Assembly (NCBI RefSeq): GCF_001904615.1
Contig: NZ_MRBY01000003.1
Span: 39,249-103,248, forward strand
Length of the DNA: 64,000 nucleotides
Direction of reading: 5' to 3'
Source: [Limnothrix rosea] IAM M-220
GTDB taxonomy: Bacteria > Cyanobacteriota > Cyanobacteriia > Cyanobacteriales > MRBY01
The first letter of the stretch is position 1; each line of letters begins with the position of its first letter. Below the pieces are notes generated by a model. It was not told the DNA's origin. It was given only the letters and a program-made list of their open reading frames with translations, and did not search any database. Position numbers and translations under genes: made by a program. Below are positions 1 through 9,354 of the stretch, one piece after another.

Positions 1-1
1 T

Positions 2-766
2 GCCGTGACCCTTTTAACAACCCGAGAAGAAATTAAAACATTACTTTCTCTAGATAAATATGTTGATTTAATTATTCCTCGCGGCTCCAATTCTTTTGTG
101 CAATATGTCCAGCAAAATACCAATATTCCAGTGCTCGGTCACGCCGATGGTATTTGCCATATTTATATTGATAAAGCTGCAGATCTTAGTAAGGCAATTC
201 CCATTGTTGTCGATGCAAAAACCCATTATCCAGCAGCTTGTAATGCCATCGAAACATTGCTCGTTAATGCAGAAGTTGCAGCAGACTTTTTACCCCAAAT
301 TGCCTTGTCATTACAGGCAAAAAATGTTGAGCTCCGGGGCGATGCTGCGACTCAAAGTATTATCGAAGTCAAGGCCGCCACAGAAGAAGATTGGCAGACA
401 GAATATAGTGATCTAGTGTTAGCCATCAAAGTTGTGAATAATCTAGAGGCGGCGATCGCCCATATCAATACCTACGGCTCGAAGCACACAGACGGCATCA
501 TTACCGAAGACCAAAGAGCCGCCCAAACATTTCTCAACGAAGTGAATGCAGCAGGTGTCTACCACAACTGTTCAACAAGGTTTGCAGACGGTTTTCGCTA
601 TGGTTTCGGAGCAGAAGTTGGCATTAGCACCCAAACATTACCGCCGCGAGGCCCAGTCGGTTTAGAAGGATTAGTCACCTACAAATATCACCTTGTGGGC
701 AACGGTCAAATTGCCGCCACCTATACAGGGAATAACGCAAAACCTTTCACTCACCTTGATTTATAA
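2..766 (+). CDS. proA: Glutamate-5-semialdehyde dehydrogenase (gamma-glutamyl phosphate reductase), 3' part
   Basis: Second enzyme of proline synthesis: NADPH reduction of gamma-glutamyl phosphate to glutamate-5-semialdehyde in the cytoplasm. The reading frame is open from base 2, so the gene starts before the window; about 254 C-terminal residues are present. Visible family hallmarks are [10 protein letters not shown], the segment [14 protein letters not shown] holding the likely catalytic Cys, and the C-terminal run [19 protein letters not shown] followed by RGPVGLEGL. It ends in TAA with no clear hairpin behind it. The GTG at base 5 is an internal codon, not the start. Confidence 0.93.
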   Translation, partial: AVTLLTTREEIKTLLSLDKYVDLIIPRGSNSFVQYVQQNTNIPVLGHADGICHIYIDKAADLSKAIPIVVDAKTHYPAACNAIETLLVNAEVAADFLPQIALSLQAKNVELRGDAATQSIIEVKAATEEDWQTEYSDLVLAIKVVNNLEAAIAHINTYGSKHTDGIITEDQRAAQTFLNEVNAAGVYHNCSTRFADGFRYGFGAEVGISTQTLPPRGPVGLEGLVTYKYHLVGNGQIAATYTGNNAKPFTHLDL

Positions 767-855
767 AGTGACTTATCCCATCGATCTTAATAATTCCTGA
801 AAAATATTGAACCTACCAGCAAACTATTGATCAACCCACTTGATCAACCCACTAT

Positions 856-3369
856 TTAAACATTACTGATAATATTGACTAAAAACTTATTATCTCTCAT
901 CATTTGAGCAATGGGATGAGCCTCTTCAGAGTCCTTATGGGACAAATAATGCCAATCATCCCAAATCTTACTAGCCTGCTTTTGTAATTCTTGAGATAGG
1001 GCTTCCCTTCCTATCGCAAAATCAATATTTTCCAGAAATTTAACAATGTCATGCTTATCCTTTAGCAAACTCTTTTCATAAATATTATTAGCATTGGCAT
1101 CATCAATACTTCCCACTTTCTCCCTTAAACTTTCTAGTGCAATCTTCAACCCTTTAAAGTCATCTTCTAACATCAAAAACATAGCGTCACTAACCGCCGG
1201 CAAAGATTTGCCAAGACCATATAGACTTTCCGAGATAATTCGAGTGAAGCCAAGATAAATTGAACTTTTTAGTGCTTTAGCGAAGTTTTGAATAGCAGCA
1301 TCATAATCTTGATCAATTAAAAAAGACTTTTCCGCATAGCCGATATAAACCTCTGCCATTACTGATTGCCGATATTCTTCACTCACTGATTGACGAAGTT
1401 CATCCTCAAAATCCGGTTCAATAGATAGACGAATGATTTGTTCTGCCAACTGGATAAATTTCATCGCATTAGAGCCATCACCGATTTTGCTATAGGTTCG
1501 GCTCACATTTACTAGCCAATGGGATAGTCTTTTTTTATGACCAATCCTTGCACAACAGTGAGCAGCACTTAGAAGGTTATCAATAGCATGGTTCATCACT
1601 TCAAAGCTACCTTGGTCAAATCTCATACTCAACCGACCTGCCCTCCCAAAAATTTCAGCGGCGATCGCATAAATATCGACACTATTACTTTCTTGAAAAT
1701 GACCATATTCTGGGTGATCATGTTCGAGATATTTTTGCATCCTCAGTAACCAATCACTATGATCTTTTAACCATTGATCAGGATTTTTTAGAAATTCTTG
1801 ATCTCCTGAAAAAAACTTAAAAACCGTTAGTTCAATTTCATACAAAATATTCACTAAATCATTATCTTGGATCTCCGACTTTGACCGTTCTAAATCTACA
1901 AGATATCGATGTGACCTTTGAATATTTCCCTGTACATGAAAAGCTCTCGCTAACATCCAGTATGCTAGGCATTCAAAATAGCAAACTCTCTTTTTGAAAA
2001 AATCATAAAACGTTGCATTTTTATATTTAAACTTGATTTTTTGAATACGAATTAAGACATCTTTTAAAGTGACAACAACGCCGATACCCGCAAATTGATA
2101 ACCTCCTAATGCCTTCCTCGATTTATCAATAATAGTGTGAACAATATTCACCTCAGCACAACAACTTTTGTAGCTTTCTGGGCTATCGTAATTTAGTAAA
2201 GCTTTCGTACTATTGACAAGTCCTACTTGCATTTTTTCTTGGAGTAAATCCCCTAACCAGTCCCTTGCCGAATTTAAAGTTGCCTGAATAACCCCTTTGA
2301 TTGTGTTGTTGTCAATCCAGGTACTTTTGTAGAGTTTTTCGTCGCGTTCTAGATCAATCAGAACACTTGAAGCTTTCACTAGGCAAGACGTATTTGCCCC
2401 TAAGGTTTCCACAGTCGTAGAACTAGACCGAAGATTACGTTTGCTCGCATAACCCATGCCACTACTAATCGCAGCAAAAGCATTTTTTAAATGCGTATTA
2501 TCAGAAATATGACAGAAGTAAATCGTTTGATTTGACAATGATTCATTGACTCTCACTTGAACCAAGGCTTTTGTGACTGGTGGGATTTCTAATTTGTTGT
2601 CTTTGATATTGTCAAATGCTGAGCGTAGAGAATTTCTAATTTCAGACTCTGTACGCTTGCTAATACGAATAAATTCTCTATTTAGTTCTAAATCTGCAAT
2701 TTCGTCAGTAATAGAAAAGCTAATATCTTCAAAGGAAAAGGAGACAACTTGCAGCATTAAAGATATCAACAATTCCTCTTGTTTTGGATTCGTTAATTTT
2801 TCTGCTTCTTTAGCTAGACATTGATAAACGTTGTCTATTTCATAATCAGAGAAAGAGCTTTTCCCAAACAAACGAAATTTATTAACTTCTTCTTTTAGCT
2901 GTGATTCAAGGTCTAATGAGATTTCGTCTAGATCAGGGTGATCAGCTAGCCATTGATCAAAAGCTTGCATCTCTGACCATGACCTTTCTGTTTTTTTTCG
3001 ATTACTATGTTGCTCTGTTGTGGTGGGAAGGGGGATATGAGAGTCAGGCAAGTAGCCTGCTGCCATTAATAAGGCAGTATAGCCGCTTTGTCTAAGATTT
3101 AGCCGATTTTTATGTGCTAATTCGGATAAGTGACTTTTTTTGGCAATATTTTCGGCATCGGTTAAATAGTGCCACAGCGAGACAAGGTTTGATCTGCCGA
3201 TTGGCAATGTCTGCTTTTTGTTATTGAGAAATTGGGATAGGGGCTGCCGACTAATTGATAAGCCTGCTTTGAGCTCTATATCTGTAGCGCTGAGCTCTTT
3301 TTTATAGGAAATGAGTTGGTGACGCAATTGCTCCCAATATGGAGCTTCTTCTGTTTCAAAAAAATTCAT
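856..3369 (-). CDS. Large protein of unknown function with N-terminal HTH-like segment and alpha-helical repeat C-terminus
   Basis: Not recognised. The 837 residues begin with a segment (about 10-70) that reads like an XRE-type helix-turn-helix: SATDIELKAGLSISRQPLS followed by QFLNNKKQTLP. The remainder is helical and hydrophilic, with TPR-like stretches near the C-terminus such as YDAAIQNFAKALKSSIYLG. No catalytic motif, signal peptide or membrane span is visible. It stands alone, divergent from the small gene at 3757, and looks more A+T-rich with fewer HIP1 octamers than its neighbours, which hints at acquisition. A DNA-binding regulator with a protein-interaction C-terminus is the simplest guess; a role in stress or phage response is possible but unsupported. 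Confidence 0.6.
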   Translation of the reverse strand: MNFFETEEAPYWEQLRHQLISYKKELSATDIELKAGLSISRQPLSQFLNNKKQTLPIGRSNLVSLWHYLTDAENIAKKSHLSELAHKNRLNLRQSGYTALLMAAGYLPDSHIPLPTTTEQHSNRKKTERSWSEMQAFDQWLADHPDLDEISLDLESQLKEEVNKFRLFGKSSFSDYEIDNVYQCLAKEAEKLTNPKQEELLISLMLQVVSFSFEDISFSITDEIADLELNREFIRISKRTESEIRNSLRSAFDNIKDNKLEIPPVTKALVQVRVNESLSNQTIYFCHISDNTHLKNAFAAISSGMGYASKRNLRSSSTTVETLGANTSCLVKASSVLIDLERDEKLYKSTWIDNNTIKGVIQATLNSARDWLGDLLQEKMQVGLVNSTKALLNYDSPESYKSCCAEVNIVHTIIDKSRKALGGYQFAGIGVVVTLKDVLIRIQKIKFKYKNATFYDFFKKRVCYFECLAYWMLARAFHVQGNIQRSHRYLVDLERSKSEIQDNDLVNILYEIELTVFKFFSGDQEFLKNPDQWLKDHSDWLLRMQKYLEHDHPEYGHFQESNSVDIYAIAAEIFGRAGRLSMRFDQGSFEVMNHAIDNLLSAAHCCARIGHKKRLSHWLVNVSRTYSKIGDGSNAMKFIQLAEQIIRLSIEPDFEDELRQSVSEEYRQSVMAEVYIGYAEKSFLIDQDYDAAIQNFAKALKSSIYLGFTRIISESLYGLGKSLPAVSDAMFLMLEDDFKGLKIALESLREKVGSIDDANANNIYEKSLLKDKHDIVKFLENIDFAIGREALSQELQKQASKIWDDWHYLSHKDSEEAHPIAQMMRDNKFLVNIISNV

Positions 3370-3420
3370 AAGTTATGACTTGCTACAAGATTGTCAAGAA
3401 ATCATCATCAAAATCTTTGA

Positions 3421-3516
3421 TTGTCTATTTTTTATGCACTATTGGCCAGTTTTGTCTATTTTGTGGGCTGTATAATTTATTTAGCAAAGAAACAACAAGA
3501 TACGCTTGTCTGGTTT
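3421..3516. repeat. Direct repeats TTGTCTATTTT upstream of the HTH-like gene
   Basis: TTGTCTATTTT occurs at 3421-3431 and 3452-3462, starts 31 bp apart (about three helical turns); a related TTGTCTGGTTT lies at 3506-3516. They sit directly upstream of the minus-strand HTH-like gene, where an operator for autoregulation would be expected. The repeats are seen; the operator role is inferred. The rest of 3370-3756 holds no gene I can support. Confidence 0.4.
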
Positions 3517-3756
3517 GTAAAGCCAAATGTGTTCATAGAGTAACTGCTCTTTTTCTGGATTGCAACTGTTTATGGTTTAGGCACAGATTAAATTTGACTA
3601 TGCTTTGACCATTGAAAGCTCAAGTTGTTATTTGCTGTGCTTTTCAAAGGGATATTATCTCGTTTCTGAGTGTGTAACAAAAAATCAAGCGATCAGTTTG
3701 TGCTTGTTTTTCCCGAGGCACATTGACCAAAGGTTAAGTACATAGGAGTGTTCGTC

Positions 3757-4002
3757 ATGAGCCATCGCCAATATCAGTCTAAAATCGCGCGAGTTGTACG
3801 AGCTTGCGACCAAGATGACTTCCCGTATTTTGTCAGGGTACAAGGGCGGCGTATTCCAGCGGTGCCTTACTATCGTGGCAGTGGTGCTTTTATACATGTG
3901 GGTGATCGGGTCGTAATCTTAGGTTGCTATGGAATTGCGGTTGAGATTGCGCCAATAGATAATGACGCGTTTTATACGCCTTTTCATACATATACGGCGT
4001 AG
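3757..4002 (+). CDS. Small hypothetical protein, beta-rich
   Basis: An 81-residue protein beginning MSHRQYQSKIARVVR. ATG at 3757 is chosen over GTG at 3748 because AGGAG at 3744-3748 lies 8 nt before the ATG and overlaps the GTG. The segment HVGDRVVILGCYGIAVEI suggests a small beta barrel, but I recognise no family. It has no signal peptide or membrane span and lies alone between the divergent HTH-like gene and a receiver-domain relic. Confidence 0.55.
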   Translation: MSHRQYQSKIARVVRACDQDDFPYFVRVQGRRIPAVPYYRGSGAFIHVGDRVVILGCYGIAVEIAPIDNDAFYTPFHTYTA

Positions 4003-4247
4003 TACAGGACTTTGCTGGGTGTTGTGGGCTGGGGGCTAGTCTGGTTACTGGTTTTTGTTATGGAAAAGAGCGGCTGGGCTTGTTCGCAATTGCCACAAGT
4101 GAGGTTTAGGGTTAAATTGTGGCCACCTATGCGGGAAGTAAGGTTTTGTCGTATCTCTGTAGCTATTGTGTCTGGGGAGCTAACTGGTTGGCTATGATGA
4201 TTTTGTCGGGGCGATCGGGATAACTTGCTGATTGATGGCCTAGCTAA

Positions 4248-4481
4248 AAGTATGAAATTTTTCTAAATGACCAATGTCGAATTGGCGATCGCCCCCACAT
4301 TATTACCCTGAGTGCTAACGCAATGGGTGAACAGATTAAAGAAGCTCGCGAGGCTGGTATAGACGACTTTGCCAGTAAACCGATCAAAGCCCAACTCTTT
4401 ATGGAAGGTCTCGTTAAATGTCGAGCCTTATCCTCCAAACAACCGAAGATATTAAATGAGCAATGTCTAAAAAATATCTGA
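4248..4481 (+). pseudogene. Receiver (REC) domain relic, C-terminal part only
   Basis: Read in one frame, 4284-4481 encodes GDRPHIITLSANAMGEQIKE followed by AREAGIDDFASKPI and then a TGA stop. This is the second half of a response-regulator receiver domain: beta-4 with the Thr/Ser position, alpha-4, and beta-5 with the conserved Lys-Pro, in the style of hybrid kinases (ALTANAM, AGMDDYLSKPI). A TAA at 4245-4247 closes the frame, and no phospho-acceptor Asp or start can be found upstream. I call it the decayed 3' end of a hybrid kinase or response-regulator gene. The 4003-4247 stretch before it holds nothing else recognisable. Confidence 0.7.
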
Positions 4482-4513
4482 GCTGGAGAACATAACCCAA
4501 GCCTAAAAAATAA

Positions 4514-4545
4514 AAACAGCCCCCTAAAACTTTAGGAAACTGTTT
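4514..4545 (-). terminator. Rho-independent terminator of glgP
   Basis: Inverted repeats AAACAG (4514-4519) and CTGTTT (4540-4545) enclose CCTAAA/TTTAGG. Read on the minus strand the hairpin is followed by a T-rich run (TTTTTATTTTTT). It lies about 110 bp past the glgP stop. Confidence 0.7.
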
Positions 4546-4655
4546 ATTATCTAACTCATATTAAAGTTGAAACTTTTACCTAGCAGAGGTTAAGCCGGTT
4601 TTAACAGGTCACCCCACTAGATTTGATTTAATTTATAACGACCATAACGCGTACA

Positions 4656-7184
4656 TCAAAGAGAAACCGGAACCGCCTTAGCATCCCAAATTTCACGAAC
4701 ATACTCATCAATAGTGCGATCAGAAGAGAATTTACCCACCCGCGCCGCATTGAGGATCGACATTCTCGTCCACTTATCTTGATCCTGATAGGCCGCAGAG
4801 ACCTTCTCTTGGCACTGAACATAAGACGCAAAATCAGCGAGCAACACATACTGATCGCTGTGAAGAAGAGAATCCACAATCGGCTTAAACATCTCCGTAT
4901 CACCATGGGAGAAATCACCGCGAGCAATACGATCAATGACCTCTTTCAGTTCGCTATTGGTTTGGTAATAATGCATGGAATTATAGCCACTAGCCTTAAG
5001 GCTATAGACTTCATCGGCTGTCATCCCAAATAAGAAGAAATTATCCGCACCAACTTCTTCTCGGATCTCGATATTTGCGCCATCCAGCGTACCGATTGTG
5101 AGTGCTCCGTTCATCGCAAATTTCATGTTGCCTGTACCGGAAGCTTCCTTGCCCGCCGTTGAAATTTGCTCAGACAGGTTTGCTGCTGGGTAGATCTTTT
5201 GACCAAGGGAAACATTAAAGTTTTCTAGGAAAATCACCTTAAGACGACTACCGCACTGGGGATCGTTGTTGACGACTTCCGCCACGGCATTAACCAGCTT
5301 AATGATTAATTTCGCCATGAAGTAACCGGGCGCAGCTTTACCACCAAAGATCATTGTGCGGGGCACCATTTCAATGCTGGGGTTAGATTTGATGCGGTTG
5401 TAAAGGGTGATGATGTACAGCACATCGAGTAACTGACGTTTGTACTCATGGATCCGCTTCACTTGAATGTCGAAGATCGAGTTGGGATCAACTTCAACGC
5501 CATTTTTTTGTTTAATGTACTCAGCCAATTTCACTTTATTGGCATATTTAATGGCGGCCCATTCTTTACGAAATTCTGGATCATCGATGAATTCTTCAAT
5601 CTTTTGTACTTGCTCAAGATTTTTGATCCACTGATCCCCGATTTTGCTGGAAATTAATGCTGTTAGTTTGGGGTTACATTGACGAATCCAGCGGCGAGGC
5701 GTAACACCATTTGTTTTATTAAAGAATTTCTCTGGCCAAATGCGGGCAAAGCCTTGCAGGGTGTCGGACTTTAGTAATTCTGTATGGAGGGCGGCAACAC
5801 CGTTAATGGCATGGCTACCGATACAAGCTAAGTTCGCCATGCGAATGGACTTTTGGGGAAACTCTTCAATAATCGAGAGCTCGCTAATGAGTTTTTCTAG
5901 GTCTCCTTCGCCGGAATACCAGGTTTTTAGGTTTTCGATGAAGCGGAAATTGATTTCGTAGATGATCTCTAGATGGCGGGGCAATAGGTGCTCAAACATC
6001 TCGACGGGCCAACGCTCTAGTGCTTCTGGCATCAGGGTGTGGTTGGTGTATGCCAAGGTTTTCTGGGTGATAAACCAAGCGCGCTCCCATGGCACGTTGT
6101 GCTCATCGACGAAGAGTCTCATCAACTCGGCAACGGCGATCGCCGGGTGGGTGTCATTAAGCTGAACCGTATAGAAATCAAAAAAATTATCGAGGGTCGG
6201 CTGCTTCTTTAGGTGAGAGCGAATCATGTCTTGCAAGGAAGCAGACACAAAGAAAAACTGCTGCTCAAGGCGCAACTGACGACCTTGGGGAGTATTGTCG
6301 TTGGGGTAAAGAACCTTAGAAATATTCTCCGAAGAGATTTGGCTAGCGACCGCCCCGTCATAATCACCAGCATTAAAGGCTTCAAAGTCAAACCCTTCAT
6401 CCTCAGAAGCAGAGGCACTCCATAGGCGCAAAACATTGACAGTATTGTTGTTGTAGCCGGGCACAGGGGTATCGTAGGGTAACGCCTTGACGCGGCGATT
6501 CGGCACCCAGACAGTACAAGGGTGTCCCTTTTCACTGTGGTACATCTCTGTGTGACCACCGAAGGGAATCTCTAGGGCATCGTTCTGGCGACAAATTTCC
6601 CAAGGGTTACCGTTGCGCAACCACTTATCGGGAACCTCTACTTGCCACCCGTTGCGAATATATTGATGGAAAATGCCAAATTCGTAGCGAATCCCATAGC
6701 CAATGGCCGGCACTTCTAAGCAGGCAAGGGAATCCAGAAAACAAGCTGCCAAACGACCTAAGCCGCCATTTCCGAGGCCGGGATCAACTTCTTCTTCTAG
6801 GACATCTTCAAGTTTAATGCCGTTATCAGCCAACATCTCTGCGACGGTTTCGTAGATACCGAGGCTAATCATATTGTTGCCTAGGTAACGACCCATCAAA
6901 AATTCTGCGGAGAGATAACAAACGGTTTTTGCTGCCTCTGCGATATAGGTTTCTTCTGTTTTTTTCCAGCGCTGCAACAGGCGATCGCGAACAACATTGG
7001 ATAAAGCAACATAATAATCCCTTAACTTCGCATCAGCTTTGTCGGTACCTGCCGAATAAAAGAGATGCTCAAAAAAGGCTCGACTCAGGCTTTCTTTGTC
7101 CATGCCTGTGCGTTCGCCACTAACCTGTAAGCTCCCAACTGAAAGGGAGTTTTTGCTAGAGGCGGGAGAGGGTTGAGTTTGCAC
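4656..7184 (-). CDS. glgP: Glycogen/starch/alpha-glucan phosphorylase
   Basis: PLP-dependent phosphorolysis of alpha-1,4-glucan to glucose-1-phosphate, mobilising glycogen in the dark. At 842 residues it is full length for the GT35 family. Clear hallmarks are CYLSAEFLMGR, DPGLGNGGLGRLAACFLDS, the block FNKTNGVTPRRWI, KRIHEYKRQLLD, and the PLP-lysine region GKEASGTGNMKFAMNGALTI. ATG at 7184 gives MQTQPSPASSK, a short unconserved leader before the catalytic core. It is a single-gene unit with its own terminator at 4514-4545. Confidence 0.96.
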   Translation of the reverse strand: MQTQPSPASSKNSLSVGSLQVSGERTGMDKESLSRAFFEHLFYSAGTDKADAKLRDYYVALSNVVRDRLLQRWKKTEETYIAEAAKTVCYLSAEFLMGRYLGNNMISLGIYETVAEMLADNGIKLEDVLEEEVDPGLGNGGLGRLAACFLDSLACLEVPAIGYGIRYEFGIFHQYIRNGWQVEVPDKWLRNGNPWEICRQNDALEIPFGGHTEMYHSEKGHPCTVWVPNRRVKALPYDTPVPGYNNNTVNVLRLWSASASEDEGFDFEAFNAGDYDGAVASQISSENISKVLYPNDNTPQGRQLRLEQQFFFVSASLQDMIRSHLKKQPTLDNFFDFYTVQLNDTHPAIAVAELMRLFVDEHNVPWERAWFITQKTLAYTNHTLMPEALERWPVEMFEHLLPRHLEIIYEINFRFIENLKTWYSGEGDLEKLISELSIIEEFPQKSIRMANLACIGSHAINGVAALHTELLKSDTLQGFARIWPEKFFNKTNGVTPRRWIRQCNPKLTALISSKIGDQWIKNLEQVQKIEEFIDDPEFRKEWAAIKYANKVKLAEYIKQKNGVEVDPNSIFDIQVKRIHEYKRQLLDVLYIITLYNRIKSNPSIEMVPRTMIFGGKAAPGYFMAKLIIKLVNAVAEVVNNDPQCGSRLKVIFLENFNVSLGQKIYPAANLSEQISTAGKEASGTGNMKFAMNGALTIGTLDGANIEIREEVGADNFFLFGMTADEVYSLKASGYNSMHYYQTNSELKEVIDRIARGDFSHGDTEMFKPIVDSLLHSDQYVLLADFASYVQCQEKVSAAYQDQDKWTRMSILNAARVGKFSSDRTIDEYVREIWDAKAVPVSL

Positions 7185-7486
7185 GATAAATTATTACTCC
7201 TAACGTAACTAATGGCGTTTAAAATGCTCAGAAAAATCCCCTTATTTTTGCTGAGACGGTAAGCATAATCTAGAGCTTCCCTATAATAGTTGGAAGACAA
7301 TAAAGTGATTATTTAAGCAATAAAGATTGAGACCCCATTAAAAGCAATCACAATGCTATTTTGCTATCTGTTCAACTAATTCTGTAAAAGAATGGTTAAT
7401 GGAACATGACATTATCAAGACCCATGGGTTTCTGTGATGAAATATGGTGAGGTTAGAAACTTTGAAAACCGGATTATTGTTCCACT
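7185..7486. other. Intergenic region upstream of glgP
   Basis: About 300 bp between the glgP start and the DUF2839 stop, both minus strand. It must hold the glgP promoter, but no confident -35/-10 pair, hairpin or gene was found. Confidence 0.4.
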
Positions 7487-7699
7487 TTAGTCAACAACCC
7501 ACCATCCAAAACCGGGGCCAATAATTCGAACAGTCACCCAGACGGCGACCATAATACCGATACCAATCCAAGCTCCTTTTGTTGTGAGATTGTAAGCCTG
7601 CTCTACTTGGGTTTTCGTGAGGGGCAACCAAGGGTAAAGACGTTCTTCTTTACCGTAGTTATCCCCAAGGTTCTTCTTTCGGCGTTTAGCTTCTCCCAT
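7487..7699 (-). CDS. DUF2839 small membrane protein
   Basis: A 70-residue protein starting MGEAKRRKKNLGDNYGK, the signature opening of the cyanobacterial DUF2839 family. One hydrophobic segment (about residues 42-60, WIGIGIMVAVWVTVRIIG) predicts a single membrane helix near the C-terminus. AAGGGA precedes the ATG by about 6 nt. Function is unknown across the family; neither neighbour suggests one. Confidence 0.85.
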   Translation of the reverse strand: MGEAKRRKKNLGDNYGKEERLYPWLPLTKTQVEQAYNLTTKGAWIGIGIMVAVWVTVRIIGPGFGWWVVD

Positions 7700-7848
7700 T
7701 ATGTGTCCCTTTGACTTTATATGAAAAGTATTAATGCGCTAACCTTGATCTGATCAGTCATCGCCATAGTATCAAACCGACTAGCCGGCGATCGCCGCAC
7801 CGATGATAGAGAATTTTTCCATCCATAGCAATCAATAGGATGAGCACC

Positions 7849-8472
7849 CTAGTCAATTAGCGCATTCATCAACACCTCAGTTAGGGACATTTCACTCATC
7901 TCATCGATAGTAATAGTATCGACAATGTCAAACTTTGCCCCAGCCTGTTCCAGCTGATCATCAAGCGCCTTCAAATAAGCCGTGGCCTTCCGATCCCGAC
8001 CCACTTGAATGAGAGAAATACCGATTTCTTCGTCGCGGTCAATTTTGTTTGTCGCATCGATAATGACCCGCATTACAGCCTTGCAATCATCTGGTTCACC
8101 GTCAGTGACAACAAGAAAAGTTTCACCATTGGGCTTTGCTTCCCCCGTTGATTTCCGTGTGAAATAGTTGTCTAGCGCATCCTGTAAAACCGAAGCAAGA
8201 TCAGTCCGACCCATCGGATCATTTTCTGCATAGACCTGTATGACCTTATCAGAGGTGACGTTGTCATAACGGCGGAATCGACCAGAAAACAGATAGACAG
8301 TAATGCCATCTGGGTCAATTTTTTCACAAGTGCGAGCCAAGGCTAAGGTTGACTCCTGTGCTGCCTCCCAACGTGTTTTATTTTCTACAGGCAAATCACT
8401 GGTGTACATACTGCCACTTTTATCAATGATGAGCGTGTAGTCTCGGTTTTCGACTAAAGATGCTTCTGCCAT
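7849..8472 (-). CDS. von Willebrand factor type A (VWA) domain protein
   Basis: A single VWA domain of 207 residues. The metal-ion-dependent adhesion site is visible as DKSGSM (DxSxS), a Thr in the GRTDLASVLQDAL segment, and the Asp of VVTDGEPDD. It lacks a signal peptide, so it is probably cytosolic. I chose ATG 8472 (MAEASLVEN) over ATG 8490 because GGAG lies 7 nt upstream. Bacterial stand-alone VWA proteins often act in metal-dependent complex assembly or stress responses; there is no neighbouring MoxR or TerD gene to specify the role. Confidence 0.85.
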   Translation of the reverse strand: MAEASLVENRDYTLIIDKSGSMYTSDLPVENKTRWEAAQESTLALARTCEKIDPDGITVYLFSGRFRRYDNVTSDKVIQVYAENDPMGRTDLASVLQDALDNYFTRKSTGEAKPNGETFLVVTDGEPDDCKAVMRVIIDATNKIDRDEEIGISLIQVGRDRKATAYLKALDDQLEQAGAKFDIVDTITIDEMSEMSLTEVLMNALID

Positions 8473-8716
8473 AGTCTGTCTCCACAGCATCTGAGCGTTT
8501 TTCTGCTTTACAGGATATCGAATTTATCTAGAAAATTCTGCTTTTTAAGGCCACATTGCACAAAACTTTTTCATGGTTTGACAATGGTTTGAAAAAGTTT
8601 GATTTTTTGTTAATTGATATTGCAGTTCTTTCTATTTCCCACCTCCCATCGTCTACAACCGAAACAACATCCGTGCACTTTAATTGATATTTTTTTGAAA
8701 ATCTAGAAAAAACATT

Positions 8717-9034
8717 ATGGATAACGACGCAATGAAGTACAGAATGATCTGCACACTTACATTTGGGGATATCTATGGACAAATTATTGTCTGGTTAATT
8801 GTAATCTTCCTAAGTCTTGCTTCAACTTTGGCGCTTTGGAGTGCGACACGTCAGGTTTATGCCCTTGCGACGGTTGCCCTTGTCGTCATCCTATCTCTGC
8901 CATTCTTGCTTTTTGCTTTTGTTACGACTCTACTGAATCACATCGAATTTGTGCCTTTAGAGGCTAACGAAACATCGAGAACTTCTAATAAGCGCCAAAA
9001 TCTTTCTGGAAAAACGGCTCCTTCTGCCACTTAA
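8717..9034 (+). CDS. Small hypothetical membrane protein
   Basis: A 105-residue protein with two strongly hydrophobic spans (about residues 22-42 and 48-70), then a polar Ser/Thr-rich tail. No family is recognised. ATG 8717 and ATG 8732 are both possible; neither has a convincing Shine-Dalgarno site. It is divergent from the VWA gene. A hairpin TTTAGCTT/AAGCTAAA lies about 45 bp past the stop. Confidence 0.55.
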   Translation: MDNDAMKYRMICTLTFGDIYGQIIVWLIVIFLSLASTLALWSATRQVYALATVALVVILSLPFLLFAFVTTLLNHIEFVPLEANETSRTSNKRQNLSGKTAPSAT

Positions 9035-9078
9035 TTTGGTCTGTTGCTTGCTGTTTTGTTGGTGTTGGGGATTTGTTG

Positions 9079-9099
9079 TTTAGCTTTTTTTAAGCTAAA
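9079..9099 (+). terminator. Hairpin downstream of the small membrane gene
   Basis: TTTAGCTT (9079-9086) and AAGCTAAA (9092-9099) form a perfect 8 bp stem with a five-T loop. No T-run follows, so a terminator role is uncertain; it could also only protect mRNA 3' ends. Confidence 0.35.
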
Positions 9100-9127
9100 T
9101 CGCATTCAAAGCGCAATGGGCAAAGAT

Positions 9128-9335
9128 TTATTTAACGTCAGTTATGGATAAGAATGTAGCCAAAATTCTTTAGAGAAAAGGAGACATGGAGAGGGAGAGA
9201 CACGGGGAAGCAACGAAAATTTGCATTTTTTGAAAGCTAGTAGGATTGTTTGCATAGAAATATCTCCCGATCTCTCGCTCTCCCATTCACCGCGTCGTAC
9301 TTCCGAGCATGCTTAAGCAAAACTCACGTTATTTA
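9128..9335 (+). mobile_element. MITE-like element, copy 1, with target duplications
   Basis: The element core is 9135-9328/9329, about 195 bp. The left end starts ACGTCAGTTATGGATAAG; the right end, reverse-complemented, starts ACGTGAGTTTTGCTTAAG, so the termini are imperfect inverted repeats (16 of 21 positions match). TTATTTA at 9128-9134 and again at 9329-9335 is the target duplication. No open reading frame lies inside. It is near-identical to the copy at 52449 and matches inverted copies at 30932 and 63938. Confidence 0.85.
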
Positions 9336-9354
9336 GCTTAAGATTTTTGTGGAG

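Noticed and set aside
3375..3608. 77-codon plus-strand open frame upstream of the HTH-like gene
   Set aside because: No ribosome-binding site, Cys-rich random-looking text, and it overlaps the presumed operator/promoter region.
4012..4197. 61-codon frame between the 3757 gene and the receiver relic
   Set aside because: No ribosome-binding site and no resemblance to a protein family.
9133..9331. TA-only target duplication, implying an IS630/Tc1-mariner helper for the MITE
   Set aside because: Longer duplications (7-8 bp) fit all three complete copies and restore the TPR frame in copy 3.
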